Origin: Meconema thalassinum
Taxonomy: Eukaryota; Arthropoda; Insecta; Orthoptera; Tettigoniidae
Direction of reading: 5' to 3'
DNA length: 64,000 nt
NCBI GenBank assembly: GCA_946902985.2
Contig: OX336389.2
Location: 791,802,979-791,866,978, forward strand
Below the pieces are notes generated by a model, which saw only the letters and a list, made by a program, of their open reading frames with translations, did not search any database and had not been told where the DNA came from. Shown here one piece after another: positions 1 to 11,722 of this stretch (position 1 is the stretch's first letter; every line of letters starts with the position of its first letter). A program made the position numbers and the translations under genes.

Positions 1-1299
1 CTTTACTGGCAACTGGTCCTACGTGTACACCATCAGTCTGCAATCTTAATGACTTGCCTTTAGTGCACTGTTCTACCAATTTTCCGAATTTGGATTCATT
101 CCGGCCATTAGTGTGAAAATAGGTCATTTACTTCTTAATGAACTACTTTTTTGGTCTGTAAAACATGTTTAGAATGCATAAGGTTTTGTCTGTGATGGTG
201 TATGTGGGTGTATTATTGTAGGGTTTGTACGTATCACAGACTTATCCGCGATACACCATCACATGAATGGAATAGAGTGGGTGGGTGGGTGAAAATCCAG
301 TCTCATTGGCCCTTCATTGCTTATGAAACCGGCATTCGAACCATGGGCCTCACGCACAACACAAAATTCAAATATACAGTGATGTGTTTGACAAACGGTG
401 ACAAAGCAGATCTGAAGAAAGAAAAAACATCCGCGATGGAGGACATCGCTAGAGAGGGTGAAATTGCAAGGGATAAATGCACCCGGAAGATAAAGTTCAC
501 AATGATGATTCCGTACCAAACTTTCGTGTCATTTTCAACTAATCTGCCTGTTACTCAAAATTCTATGAGCAGGTTGCCTATCGTGTGAGCGCTTACAGTT
601 TCTACTGATTGTATTTACAACATTACTGTATTTCTCGAAGTACTTTAAATTTATTAAATGAACTTGTGTAACTAATGCAATGTAAAACATGAATCTCGTG
701 AGCATATTGGGCACCAAGATTTGAAAAATAAAATGGATTGTACTACTAAGTGGTAGAGCATTGATCCAGGCCACAGACAAAAAGACATGAAGATCTGATT
801 TTCAATATTTGCTCTTACCTTACCCACTATACATGTATGATTTAGGAAGGATGCGAAAGGAAAACATAATTGTAAAATTTGCAATTTAAATAGTATATTC
901 AAAAGAACAAGCAGGAATTTCCATAATAAATACATTATGGTGTTTGAAGCCATTTTCAGTGTTGCCTTAGTAAACGAAGTTTGATGTAAACAGTTACACA
1001 AACCTGAAATAGCCCATTTAGCCGAAGCATTGGTACTCACTCACTTTTACAGATAACATCAGTGGCGGCCGGTGGTATGTAAAGCTGGGTGTTGCACCAA
1101 CATTTCTGATGTCGCAATTTTATATGGGAAGTTTACACATGTAACAAAAATCAATTAACGTTAGATAAACTACATTTCTATAAAACTAAAATACATGGGT
1201 TTTCCAAACTAACTGTACGTTCGACAAATAGACAAATTTTAATGGCTCTTTTGGGCTTCTTCCTATAAGAATTCATAAAAAATAATATGTATGTATTTA
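1..1299. other. No recognisable gene; AT-rich
   Basis: Only short open frames of 80 to 128 codons on both strands, with no domain, splice pattern or codon bias that I recognise. Nothing can be assigned. Confidence 0.6.
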
Positions 1300-1303
1300 C
1301 GCC

Positions 1304-1991
1304 CTATGCCTGAGTTAATTGGAAGAATTTAAAACACAGCAGGTTGTCTAAGGTTGGGTCTCTATCTCCAGGATAATAAACATTCTCAACATAAAAACAT
1401 GGCAACCGAAAAGTTTGTACGTTACGAAAAATGATATTACTAACAAAGACGGGCACATATTCTGCATAAGGATAGGATTTTTTTACTATAGCTTGAACCC
1501 CATCAGAGGAACCAGCCATGAAGTGCGCTCTGTCATACGTCTGCGCAATTCATTTTTGCGGAGTTTCATTCAATTTCTGCTTCTTTAATTAATCCAGTAA
1601 ACATGCTGCTAATGTGTGTGCTTCATGTTTTGTTTGCCTCTTACTACGTAACTTATCGGTACACAACAGCCATCTGAAATATGTTTGAAATATCACTAGT
1701 TTCATCTGCTATAAAGGCTAAAATTTCCGATTCCTTTATTTGCTTTGATACTTCATCTTGGCAAACCACCAACATAATCTGTAAAATTTAATTTTGAATT
1801 GTTTTGGACGTTCCTTTGAAAACAGTTGCCCTTACCAAAATGACCTTTAACACAGCATCCAACTCAACGCTAAAATTAATTAGTTCTCTCAAAACACCTG
1901 GATTTGTTGATGTTACACTTTCATCATGATCACGCAAGGCCAGTTCGAAAGAGCCACAGAAACGAATACAGTTTATTACAATATTTAACAC
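1304..1991 (-). pseudogene. hAT-family (ZMYM1-like/DUF4371) transposase relic
   Basis: Reading the minus strand downwards, the first stretch (1991-1788) has the pattern of the N-terminal part of DUF4371/ZMYM1-like hAT transposases, including CIRFCGSFELALR, a following DES..TNPG, and VFKGTSKTIQN. After a frame break and stop near 1788 the same protein continues in another frame with IADETSDISN (about 1712-1690), matching the family's ADETxDxSN block, then QMAVVYR and a stop. A third stretch (1519-1304) begins MAGSSDGVQAIVKKSYPYAEY, matching the family's SGxxxGVQxxIKxxYPxAxY segment. Multiple stops and shifts mean it is dead. The C-terminal dimerisation part is not visible, and neither are terminal inverted repeats. 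Identification rests on remembered family motifs, not a search. The normal role is cut-and-paste transposition. Confidence 0.8.
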
Positions 1992-2437
1992 ATACCTATT
2001 GTGCCTAACTTCTTCGTTATATTCCGCAATTTACCTTCTATAGACACTGTCCAATTGTGCAGCTTCGTTAACAGTTCCAAAAAGTGTCAATTTCAAACAG
2101 CTGAAGATTGGTTGGTTCCTCAGTTTAGGAGCTGCGACAACGCGATCATATCCTGTACTTTGGGTGTGTGGAGAATCTGTCTGATAACCGGTGTTAATTG
2201 TGATGGCTGTATTAGTGAGTGTCATCTGTTTTTAATTCAAGTGAGGACTGCAGACATTGAATTTCAAGCAGTTCCTACTTTTGGCGCCAAAGGCCACCGT
2301 AAACTACTACTAGTTCAGAACTTGGTTACTACACGCCACCGCAGTCGGCTCCTGGCGACGAACGTTGGAACCTAAGAGCGTTGTTCAAATTTTAACCTAT
2401 AATTTAGCTTCACACAGGTGTAATTAGTGGAAGATTC
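1992..2437. other. Unassigned; contains a 124-codon plus-strand frame
   Basis: A plus-strand frame runs from 2001 to 2375 (124 codons, cysteine-containing). It has no motif I know and no clear splice sites, so I treat it as chance. The eight bases at 2430-2437 are the left target duplication of the SINE that follows. Confidence 0.4.
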
Positions 2438-2616
2438 TTTAACATGCCATAAATCTATGACATGGGACCGTCGGCTTTACTTCCCCTCCGAAGGAATGCA
2501 TACTGAGGGATTTTTAACGCTCTTAAAAATCCGACGACTTCGGCCGGGTTTGAACCCGCGATCTTGGACATAGAGGCTCAGCAATCTACCAACTACGGCA
2601 CCAAAGCCACTCAGCT
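2438..2616 (-). repeat. tRNA-derived SINE with 8 bp target duplication
   Basis: On the minus strand a tRNA-like head is present: an A-box-like gttggtagattg and a B-box-like gggttcaaacccg (about 2550-2610). A tail region ends near 2438. The insert is flanked by GAAGATTC at 2430-2437 and again at 2617-2624. SINEs are copied by LINE reverse transcriptase and make such duplications. The tRNA part lacks a good acceptor stem, so it is not a functional tRNA gene. Confidence 0.75.
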
Positions 2617-2624
2617 GAAGATTC

Positions 2625-3539
2625 ATGTTTCTTTATTTTAGGGATTAATTTCCGTAACTCCTATTTTGGTACACGCGGATTCTCCACCAACAAACATGGA
2701 AAACAGAATAAAGTTTTTTTTAATGTCGCATTCACATAACCAATTCTTCTTCTTCCTTCGATTTTGGCCTACTGTGGACCACGGAAAACAACTGATTTGT
2801 TGGTTAGTCTTTTTTTCTTCTCCCAAAATTTCTTCATCCTTTCGCTGTGGTTCCTCCTCCTCTCATTATTATTGCCTTAAATATATCCTTTAAACGCCCT
2901 CGTAGCCTATACTTATATTTTGGACAATACTTATCTGGTAATGGTCAACCGAGTGTTTTTACTGTGAGTTTATCGTCATCAGGGAGCTGGGAAAACTGTC
3001 TAACTAGTAAATTACTTGCTCTATTAATTTTCACTTACACTCCACAAATTAATGTTTCAAACTAAACATTCCGTTTAAATAAAATACTAACTTACAAGAT
3101 GCACAGATGATACATCTGGGTGCTATATCGGAAAGTGGCGCGAAAGGCAAACTAACAAAACACTGAATTTTTCTAGCCTGAAATTTCGTAGTGAATGCAT
3201 AGTAGTGAATCAACCAAACAATAATAATAATAATAATGCACGGTTATGTATCTGCCTGGAACCAAAATACTCAATCAACTAAATACAGAACTAATCGCAA
3301 CCCAAATCCCGCAAGAACAAGAGTGGTAAAAGCAAACATAAACCGCTACAGTACACCAACAATACGTCGCAAAATAGTTCAGCCAATTATCTACTGTACT
3401 TATAGCAATGGTGGCGTTCTTAGGCTCGCTTCACAGAACAATTGACAAATATATTAAATGAAGTTATGATGAGAAAACATCTAAAAATAATTGGGTGTGA
3501 ACCAACTAATGTCTCCCTATGAAATTCCGATATTTGTAC
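2625..3539. other. Unassigned AT-rich DNA
   Basis: Short frames only (60 to 75 codons, low complexity, rich in F, S and I). A short (AAT)n run lies near 3220-3236. Nothing else is recognised. Confidence 0.5.
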
Positions 3540-3890
3540 TGTTGCGGGTGGTATAGCATTCCCTAGTGGTGTGGGAAAGAAACTACCCTTCAGGGGTGGA
3601 TGACCTCGTAGTTCCGCCCCTTAAAACAACAATAACTAACTAACTAAACTACCCTTCGCGGGGTAAGAGAAATCGAGGGTGTTGTCATTTCCTATGAGTG
3701 GTGCAATCTAACGGGGCCATTTGGAACTGAGTATTGCCAGGGGGCTGGCAGCTCGTCTGCAACTCCCTACTACCCAGGCTGGCCAGCAAGCTATGTACAA
3801 GCTTGGCCTCGTCCCTGCCGGCCGCGCTGTCTACTTGGGAGTCGCAACAAGAGAGCTAACCCCCTGGAGTTTGATTTGAAGGCGGCAGCT
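3540..3890. repeat. GC-rich unclassified repeat-like segment
   Basis: This stretch is clearly richer in G+C than its surroundings. It includes a tail-like end cgccccttaaaacaacaata followed by (taac)n near 3617-3647, the kind of simple tail many SINEs carry. Two similar phrases, aaactacccttcaggggt (3580s) and aaactacccttcgcggggt (3640s), suggest a local duplication. I cannot name the family. Confidence 0.35.
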
Positions 3891-5124
3891 TTTATAGGTA
3901 CAGTGTGAAGCATTACGATAAGTAATAACAAAATATCGATGATTTAAACACATTTTTGAGTGCATTAGATCTATAAAACTAAAACATTAAAGGAAAAAAA
4001 AACGACGAATTAGTTGTAAAATTATTGGGAGTTGTGCAACGCTGCAACAATGTCACCAGCCGCCCTTGGATAACATTATGATGTTTTTATCTCACCAACA
4101 AAACAGATCTTCAATTCGCACGTCCTTATGTGGTGACAGATGAACCCTGCGTTATTGCATTCGTTTAGCTGCTTACCGCTACCGATCCATTTTGTACACC
4201 GTTGGGAGACATTATTAGAAATCCACTCACTGTCTCACTGATAAGATGAACCTCGGCACGAGTGAATCCCATACAAGTTCACTCTCTAGGGAAAGGTCAT
4301 TTGCCTGGATAATATTTTTCCCAGGAAGATGTGCTAACTATGTGAGCCAAATTTGAGATACAGTCTCGATAACACTTTACACTCACATGACTATTGTAGT
4401 CTTGCAGATATATACTCTACACATGTCTCCACTGCTTAGCCTAAACAGTATCACAGCAATTAGTTGTAGTATGTGTAGTGAATAGCAACACTCGACGTCA
4501 CAGTATCATAATAATGTATCAGCTAGTGTCAGTTGTGTACCTCACAGATACCTACAGTTCTCAAGGTGAGGTTTTACTCTTAGCTAGCCAATCAGTATTT
4601 GTTAAGGAAATAAATCAAATATTTCCTTCACATGTAGCCAATAAGAGTGCTATTCGTAAGGAAACTCTTAAACCATTTTCCTTATACTAGTCCGTCCTTT
4701 CACATTGCAGATAAACAATCATATTTCCATCAGGTGCGATATTTCCTTACTGAGGGAATGTCCATCAAGGAAATTACCACTGACTGGCTCATTCACGGAA
4801 AAATACCATAGTTCTTTCCTTCATAGGCACACCCATTTCTTCAGGGCTTAAACAACCTGCCTTTTGGGCTACAATGATAGCTTGACATCTTATACAACCA
4901 TAATTACTATTTGGCATATCGAACTTTTATCCAATGGAACTTACAATATTACAAAGCGGCAAAGGGTAGATGAAATTATGCCGGATATTGGAAAAGTGGT
5001 TGCATTGGATAATCGAAATGACAAGGGATTTAGGAAAGGTATGCTATGACTTGACAGTTCTCTCCCCAAATTCTAAGCAAGTTAACAGAAGAGGTTGCAG
5101 TAATTATTGAAGCATTTCTTTGAT
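3891..5124. other. Unassigned DNA
   Basis: No gene or element recognised. Two CCAAT-type phrases (agccaatcag near 4586, agccaataag near 4637) sit in a stretch with repeated tttcctt motifs. Frames at 4478-4690 and 4864-5049 have no known motif. Confidence 0.45.
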
Positions 5125-6396
5125 AAGTGTCCCAGGCATAGTGTACTCGGGTATTGTAGAAAGGAGAGTTCGATCATTGGCGGAGAGTAAGATGGGTGAA
5201 AACCAGTGTGGCTTTAGACAACGAGGATGTCAAGGTCAAATATTTATTATGCGCCAAGTTATTGAGAAATGCTACGAGACGAAGATACAATTGTGATTAT
5301 GTTTTCTATATCTAGAGAAGACGTACGATGGAGTACTCAGGGAGAAAATGCTGAGCGTCCTGAGGGATTATGGTATGGAGGGAAGCCTGCTACAGGTAAT
5401 CAAAACTATTTATGTTGTTAATCAGGCTGCAATGAGAGCTGATGATAGGATGAGTTCTTGGTTCAAGGTTGTTACAAGAGTGAGGCAAGGCTGTCACCTC
5501 TCACCACCACTACTGTTTATATCAAATATGGACCATTTTCGGAAGTGTATAAACTGGATGGGTGGGATTCAAGAAGGCAAAAACGAAGTGAGCAGTCTTG
5601 CATATGCTGATGACCTAGTTGTAATGGTGGATTCCATCGAAAGCTTGCAAGCCAACATGTTAGAACTTGAACAAAAATGTAGGAAATATGCTATGAAGAT
5701 CAGCATTTCAAAGATAAAGGTTATGTCGGTAGGGAAGATACACAAGAAAGTAGATTGCCAGGTAGGAGGAACTAAATTGGAGTAGCCTAGGTGGACAATT
5801 TTAAGTACTTGGGCTGTGTATTCTCTCAGGATGGTAGTACTGGGTGGGAAATGGAGTTAAGGTGTGGAAAAGCCAATACTGTGAAATCTCAGACGAGATC
5901 TGCAGTATTCTGCTAGAAAGAAGTTAGTGTAGTGACCAAACTCTCCCTACATCGTTCGGTTCTTAGACCGACCATGCTGTATGGAAGTGAGATCTGTGTA
6001 GATCAGGATATCTCGTTCATAAGCTAGAGGTAATTGATATGAGGTTAGCAGGAATTATTCCTGGGACACGAAAATGGGAGCAATGGCAGGAAGGTACTCG
6101 TAATGAGGAGAGAGAGGCTACGTTAGAAATGAACACTCTAGGTGAAGCTGTTCAAATTAGCTGACTCCGATGCTGGGGTCATGTGAAGAGCATGGTGCAG
6201 GAGAGATTACCTAAGAGGTTCATGAGTTCGGCTGTAGAGGGTAAGAGAAGCAGAGGTAGACCTAGGAGGCGATGGTTAGATTCAGTGTTGAATGATTTCA
6301 AAGCGAGAGGTATAGGAGCAAAGGAGGCCGCAATGCTAACCGTAAATAGGGGATTATGGAGGCGACTTTTTTGCAAACAGAGGTTTGCAGACTAGA
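5125..6396 (+). pseudogene. 5'-truncated non-LTR (LINE) reverse transcriptase relic
   Basis: The plus strand carries, across three frames, the landmarks of a LINE reverse transcriptase. First is a VYSGIVERR-like start (about 5140-5175), then GENQCGFRQ (5195-5225), then the longest open piece (5348-5785, 145 codons) with RQGCHLSPPLF and the catalytic YADD at 5603-5614. Past a stop come FKYLGCVFSQDG (5795-5835) and LRPTMLYGSE (5960-5995). The end is a C-terminal domain with RWLDSVLNDF and the GRPRRRW motif (6183-6395). The endonuclease and first ORF are absent, as is normal for 5'-truncated LINE copies. Frameshifts and stops show it is dead. The GRPRxRW tail is common in several animal LINE clades, so I do not name one. 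The role was target-primed reverse transcription. Confidence 0.9.
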
Positions 6397-7479
6397 CTGG
6401 ACGCTGATTGGCAAAACAGTCTGAAATGAAAACGTATGTAATTACATAATAAAAATAAAATTAATGTAATGAATTTATCAGAATCAATTGTTCTATAGAG
6501 CTTTATGAGCTTTACCTAAAATATGAAATTTTGATATAATACACAATGGTGGAATGTTATCTGAATATGCTATACTACAGAGGATTCGTGTTCTCCTAAA
6601 TAAATTAATTTGCTGCTACCCCATAACCTAGATATCAAAACGTCGAGGTATCATGAATATTTCAGACAAATTAAAGTGCACAAGTCGTGTGTATCCAAAC
6701 ATCTACATAAGTAATCCATATCGATGGCACTCCCGGTGTTGAAGTTACACAAGCGATGTGAGCTGATGTTCACGATGCCGTAGAGCAATGGATTGAATAG
6801 TACAAAGGAGTTCGCCAATATCGTACAACATACTATTTTCTAGAGATAGCCCAGGGAAATTTGTCGATCTTATATCATCAGATAAAAAATATAGAAATTT
6901 TAGGCTCTAATATTCAATGTTTCTTTAATTGGTTTTCAGTCGGTCAAAACATTAAAATTCCCAAATGAATGGAAAAAATACATGGTATTAATTATGCAAT
7001 TCTACACACTTCTACCCTCCCCATCCTTTCGGGAAAGGTATAATGCTGTATGATTATGAGTCACCCTATGGCAAATCTTACTCAATTGAGTGCTGGCAGT
7101 GGCGCACTTAGCCGGAAGTGATAAGGAAAGTTTTGAGTCTCTTCATCCTTGGGTAAATTATTCACTACCTTGCTGTGTGTTTCAGCAATTAATTTTTGGA
7201 ATAATATTTTGTAAACGAGATGTTCTGTAAAGAACATGTAGCCTACTTCCTCTTTTATACACATATGGGTACGGTTATAACTTCGTTCATTTCGAGCAGT
7301 ATAATTGAATGTTCTTGTGATGATAAACGTCACCTCGTTTACTAAGTTTCAATGCAATTACGCTATTGCATCTCGTGGAAGTGATTCTAACATTAGTAAA
7401 TTAAGTTCATTATCCCTCTTTAATGTATGGAAATTTTAATATTGGACTATCAGCAGAGAAAGCCAGTATTGTGAGACAA
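6397..7479. other. Unassigned AT-rich DNA
   Basis: Includes an A-rich stretch right after the LINE relic (about 6440-6475) that may be its tail. Short frames only, no motif recognised. Confidence 0.45.
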
Positions 7480-9060
7480 CATACTTGCTGTGTTTTGTCA
7501 TTCTAATTGTAATAAATAATGGATTATCGATATAAAGTCTCATACTTTTAATATGGCAGCGGCATGCTATACGCCAAGTTATAATCCAATATATGACTAA
7601 TGCTAACAAGGTCTCTTATAAGACTAAAGGTTAGTAGTTTTACGTGACCGTTAATCTCGCGATCATGAGCCAAGGAACCTCCTTTTTACGTGGCATCGGA
7701 ACCACGAGACGTGGCATTTCACTTTTAAAATCTCACTTGCAATGACCGCAAATCTAACCCGGTCTGCCGCGGCGAGAGGTCAACAGCATAACCGGTGCGC
7801 CACCATGTCCTCCATAGTCTTAAAAGGATACTCTCTCGAACAAATTGTAAAATCAGTTGTGTGATTAGATCCTGAGTTATTGATTTTAATGTTATATCAT
7901 AGGCTCAGCCACCACCTAGAATATATAGCGAGGCTGCTCATTTGCCCATTTACGGAAGTATGTCAACACTTTAGTCAATGTATCTCTAAAATGTATAGGG
8001 TTATTCATTTCTTTGTTTTCATAATTTCAACATGGCCACTGTGTGCTATATTCAGTACGATTGTCTTGTGAATAATGCTATCGAGGTAATTTAGATAGTA
8101 CTCCTCTGTCCTCACATTTCGCATTAGTTGTGTTATTATATCGTGAGTTAGTGATATTAAAGTTTAAAGAATTCTCCCAGTCGCCATCGTGAAAGTATAG
8201 AGTCGCAATTCTTTTGACTTAATCATATGAAGTCCTTTACATGGTTCTACATTACTACGAGTTTACATTATTTTAGCTTTAAAATACGAGTCAATTGAGT
8301 TATTCTTTTCCTTATTCTCTATTTTCAAGATGGCAGTTGCCCGTTGTATTCAGTGTGTAATTCTTAACGCTTCTTTCAGCAAGGTCCCTTATATTCTACG
8401 TCATTCTTAATTAGATTAGTTTTAATTGCGCAGTTACAGTGTGAATAATTCATTATTAGGTTTTAATAGTACCCCAGCCGCATCATTGAAAATGTGGAGT
8501 CACTGTTATTTTGCTTTGGACATACGGTACGATACCACATATATACTTCTACCTTATTACCAAGTTGTTGTATTGTAGGTCTAAAACATAGTCATTTATT
8601 TATGAATTATAGTACTTCGGGATGGCCGCTGGGCGCTACACTCAGTGTGGTAAATTGATCACAAACACTATATAATACTCCCTTCCTTTCAAGTTTCCTT
8701 TTTATTGTGGAATTATATCCAGAGTTAATAAATAATATAGCCTATTATAATGGTGCGCCTAGCCACAGCGTCTTATTAAATATATGGAGCCGCTGTTATT
8801 TTACATTGGGGATGCGAATCGACGTTATTACTAAATTTCCTTATACTGAGAGTTAATATTTTATTTATAAATTTCAAGATGGCCGCTGTGCTCTATATTC
8901 AGTGGGATTAATTGTTTGACTAACACAGGGGAGTTCATTTATATGTTACTCATCTCATTCCAGGAATGGACTTAAATACACAGTTAAATTCTGAAATATT
9001 GGTTTTAATGTTCTAATATTTCACGCAGCCGCCATCTTGAATATATACAGCTCGAGAAGT
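7480..9060. repeat. Degenerate ~290 bp tandem array with paired inverted motifs
   Basis: A motif of the form aagatggccgctgtgcgcta..ttcagt recurs at about 7552, 8031, 8330, 8622 and 8878. Spacings are 479 (about 299 once the ~175 bp SINE at 7636-7808 is removed), 299, 292 and 256. Between these copies lies the opposite-sense motif cagccgccatcttgaa (about 7905, 8178, 8473, 8758, 9027), so each unit holds an inverted pair. Units are strongly diverged. The same gatggcggctgtgcga phrase occurs in the hairpin-ended repeats at 52-62 kb, so this may be an old internal array of a related element. It has no coding capacity. Confidence 0.75.
7636..7808 (-). repeat. SINE family D copy
   Basis: Matches the minus-strand copy at 52673-52870 over the phrases gttttacgtgaccgttaatc, gatcatgagcca, tttttacgtggcat..gaaccac, gacgtggcatttcac and the tRNA-like end gcgccaccatg. 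The B-box region (aaatctaacccgg) is eroded compared with gaatcgaacccgg in the later copy. It interrupts the tandem array, so it is younger than the array. Confidence 0.75.
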
Positions 9061-9694
9061 TCATCTGAAGCCTGGAAACTACCAGGCTTCCCCTTGCCCC
9101 TCTAGTCGTCATGCTACAGGATCTACTACTATTTGCTGCCATGAAAGGCGCGAATTGCACAGTTACGTCATCAAAAACCAATAAGTTGAAAGTTCATTCA
9201 TCGTTGTCAAATGTTTCATTATTGTCATTCCATCGTCAGCTACTGCATGGTGAACTTCATAAGGCAAGCATTTTGGCTTTATCGCAGGCACCTTTGGCAT
9301 ATTAGCTGAAGGTTTCACAACATTGTACACATTGACGGTGGGTTGCGCACGCACACGAGGATGACTTCGCAGCGGTGTCAGTTGTACTTTCTTCTTTCTT
9401 TATTTAAAAACTTCTGAGACGGTTAAAGAAATATTTGACAGGTGTAGGTAGTCATTATTTTCCATTTCGTAGGTTCATATTTTATGAACAATAACTTGTG
9501 TTAATTTCGCACTAACCTGCTGTTGTTTTATTTCCAATAATAAATGTAACGCATTAAAACATGCGATTCCATTAATTGAGTTAATGGTGTCCTTCTAACC
9601 ACAAAAATGAACAGTACTATTCCGGGAAGATTTGTGTAATATGCATTAGTATACTTCTGTGAATACAATATACATATATTTGTGTGGATTTTAG
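9061..9694. other. Unassigned; holds a minus-strand frame of 63 codons
   Basis: A minus-strand frame (9354-9163, possibly open further upstream) reads through KPSANMPKVPAIKPKCLPYE, which looks protein-like, but I recognise no family. The last bases before 9695 (pyrimidine-poor ..ggattttag) form a usable splice acceptor for the exon-like piece that follows. Confidence 0.35.
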
Positions 9695-10029
9695 GGATAT
9701 CAGATGAAGAAATAGCGAGGTTAACTTATGCATCTGATTATGAGGACTTAATCAGTGAAGATGATGATGATGAGTGGGTACCTGAAGTTACATCTTCATA
9801 CGTAGGCAATGATTCTGATGGTTATGATCATGGTAGCGAAATTGATTAAGAGTAAGAACAGACAGGAGGGAAGGATTCTACTGATAATAATTCCACTCCT
9901 ACGACCAATCATTTACCTACACCTCAATCACCGAATCCCCAACTGGCACCGAACCGAAGACTAATTTTCAAAGAAAAACCATTCTGTGGAAAAATCTATC
10001 CCATTCCCAAGGACTACAGTAATATTCAG
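9695..10029 (+). pseudogene. Exon-like piece resembling the acidic N-terminus of piggyBac-derived proteins
   Basis: After an ag acceptor (9693-9694) one frame reads ISDEEIARLTYASDYEDLIS, then EDDDDEWVPE and an acidic, serine-rich stretch. It later gives a proline/asparagine-rich linker and IFKEKPFCGKIYPIPKDY before a good donor (cag|gtatgt at 10029/10030). SDEEI...L...D followed by a run of acidic residues and WVPE is how many piggyBac-derived (PGBD) transposases begin. Two in-frame stops (TAA and TAG-type codons around 9847-9855) interrupt the frame, so this copy is probably dead unless splicing avoids them. No catalytic domain or terminal repeats are found nearby. The family name is an inference from a short, low-complexity region. 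Confidence 0.45.
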
Positions 10030-11120
10030 GTATGTTATTGCTTGGTGTTGTTTAGTGGTTGTGTTGTGTATAGCCTACTAGTGAGAAAATAATTGAGGCG
10101 ATGGGCGCAATAACAACTTAAGTCTGAAAACACTGTTTTGAGAAAATTACTTCCAAAGTTTTGAAACACTGTAAATATCTGAGTTTTTCATTTATAGCTG
10201 TCTTATCTATACATAAAATTTAAAGACAGTCATTAACAATATTTCCAATTCACTGTGAATTTGAATTTCACCAGTTCTTAAATATTTAGATTTAAATGCG
10301 AGTTTAGGCCTACTTAAGTTGTTATTTTATAGATTAACAATCGGTACCTTAAATTGCCATTTATGGCCAGTAGAATTGTTAGAAATACGGAAAAATATCA
10401 CCCCTGTACTGAATTAGTATACTTTTAGAATAATAATATAATATATATACACTAAATATAAAATTTACAAAAGAAAACGGAATTTTTACACTTTTTTAAT
10501 AATGCACTTTTGAAAGTTTCATTACAAATCTTTTCCTTAACATTTGTCTTCAAACAGATCCATTTTTTTAGATTTTTTAGATTTGTTATAGATTTAAATG
10601 CAAAAAGTTGTGCAGATAAGTGTTAGAATTATGACTTGCATGCATAAATACTGGCTATGATTAGCCTATTTCATTCAGAGAATAATCATTAAATGATTAA
10701 AAATTCACTGGCATTGCCTTGTTAAGGTAGACTAAGTTATGTAAAACTGTAATCATTTAATAATAATAAATAATAATAAACATGTGTTTATGGACGTTCA
10801 TTCTTGAATAGCAATGATTTCCTCAGTCTCACTGATTTCACGACAGTTTGATGCTCTTCAGTCGGTCAACACGATTCTATCCAAATGAGAAGGGTTATTC
10901 CCTAATCTTGAAAAAAGAAAAAAAATGAGATTGGTAAATACACTTTGATGACCAGCTACGATCGTCAAGCGATCATCATCACATCCATTGTTATGTCTGA
11001 AAGAATGCGTGAAAATATTTACAATATGTACACTTCTTTAGTTGCGGTATTAGTTGGCCATTTCAGGTTGTATTGTACAGGCTACTTATCTCAGTCTTGC
11101 GTGTCCGCGTGAGAGCAGTT
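10030..11120. other. Unassigned, very AT-rich
   Basis: If 9695-10029 is an exon, this would start as its intron. No further exon, motif or repeat is recognised. It includes (aat)n-like runs near 10435-10450 and 10755-10780. Confidence 0.45.
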
Positions 11121-11429
11121 GTCTTCACTTGTGGTGTTGGGGTAACGCGCCTGCCTCACACCAGGAGGCCCCGGGTTCGACTCCCGGCTCCGTCAGGGAT
11201 TTTAGAAACTGACGTGTGGGCTGGAACGGGGTGCACTCAGCCTCGTGAGGACAATTGAGTAGCTGTCTGACAGTGAGGCAGCGCCCCGGTCACGAAAACC
11301 AAGATTAACGGCCGAGGGGATCCGATGCGCTGACCACGTGTCACCCCAATATCTGCAGGCCAAATGGCTGGGCAGCGGTCGCTTGGTAGGCCCAGGCCCT
11401 TCATGGGCTGTAGTGCCACGGGGTTAGTT
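11121..11429 (+). repeat. SINE family A copy
   Basis: tRNA-like head with ggtgttggggtaacgcgcct (A-box region) and gggttcgactcccggc (B box, about 11172-11187). The family body follows: ctggaacggggtgcactcag, gtgaggcagcgccc, gatcacgaaaacc-type text, ggccaaatggctgggcagcg and a gggctgtagtgccac end. It aligns along its length with copies at 21042-21363 (-) and 30422-30742 (+). No clear target duplication is visible. Short frames across it (11073-11258, 11237-11419) are not genes. Confidence 0.85.
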
Positions 11430-11633
11430 AGTATATTTAGTGCAATATGTATTACTTACTGATGGCCTAGAAGTGAAACCTCGTATCTCACAATTATCAT
11501 CTATGCGAATAGGCTATATACCATAACCGGCTCTCGCTTATGATTCGTCCCCCACCCCCTTTAGTAGCAACATAACGTAGTTAAAAGGGACGTAAAACCA
11601 ATAACATTATTATTAACCCATACTCCAAACTGA
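11430..11633. repeat. Remnant of SINE family B tail
   Basis: The phrase gggacgtaaaaccaataacattattatta (about 11587-11617) matches the 3' end of the family B copy at 30803-31060 (gacgtaaagccaataacaat). Only the tail is recognisable. Confidence 0.45.
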
Positions 11634-11722
11634 TTTAAATCTCTGCTTGTCTATTCTGTGAATTATGATGAAATGTGGGGCAAATGAGAAGTATTGTGAA
11701 CTCTGCAATTAACATGTCTCAT
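11634..11722 (+). repeat. Direct repeat, copy 1
   Basis: About 85 bp (ctgcttgtctattctgtgaa through the caatt-aacatg-tctcat part) recurs at 12821-12909 with roughly 10 to 12 differences. No element ends are seen. This is either a local duplication or two copies of a dispersed repeat. Confidence 0.7.

Noticed and set aside
5348..5785. Functional reverse transcriptase gene
   Set aside because: Only the YADD-containing part is open; flanking parts of the same domain lie in other frames with stops.
11073..11258. Open frames across the tRNA-like heads (also 30772-31121, 28719-29011, 51524-51988, 52389-52856)
   Set aside because: They are by-products of SINE copies; their frames differ between copies of the same family.
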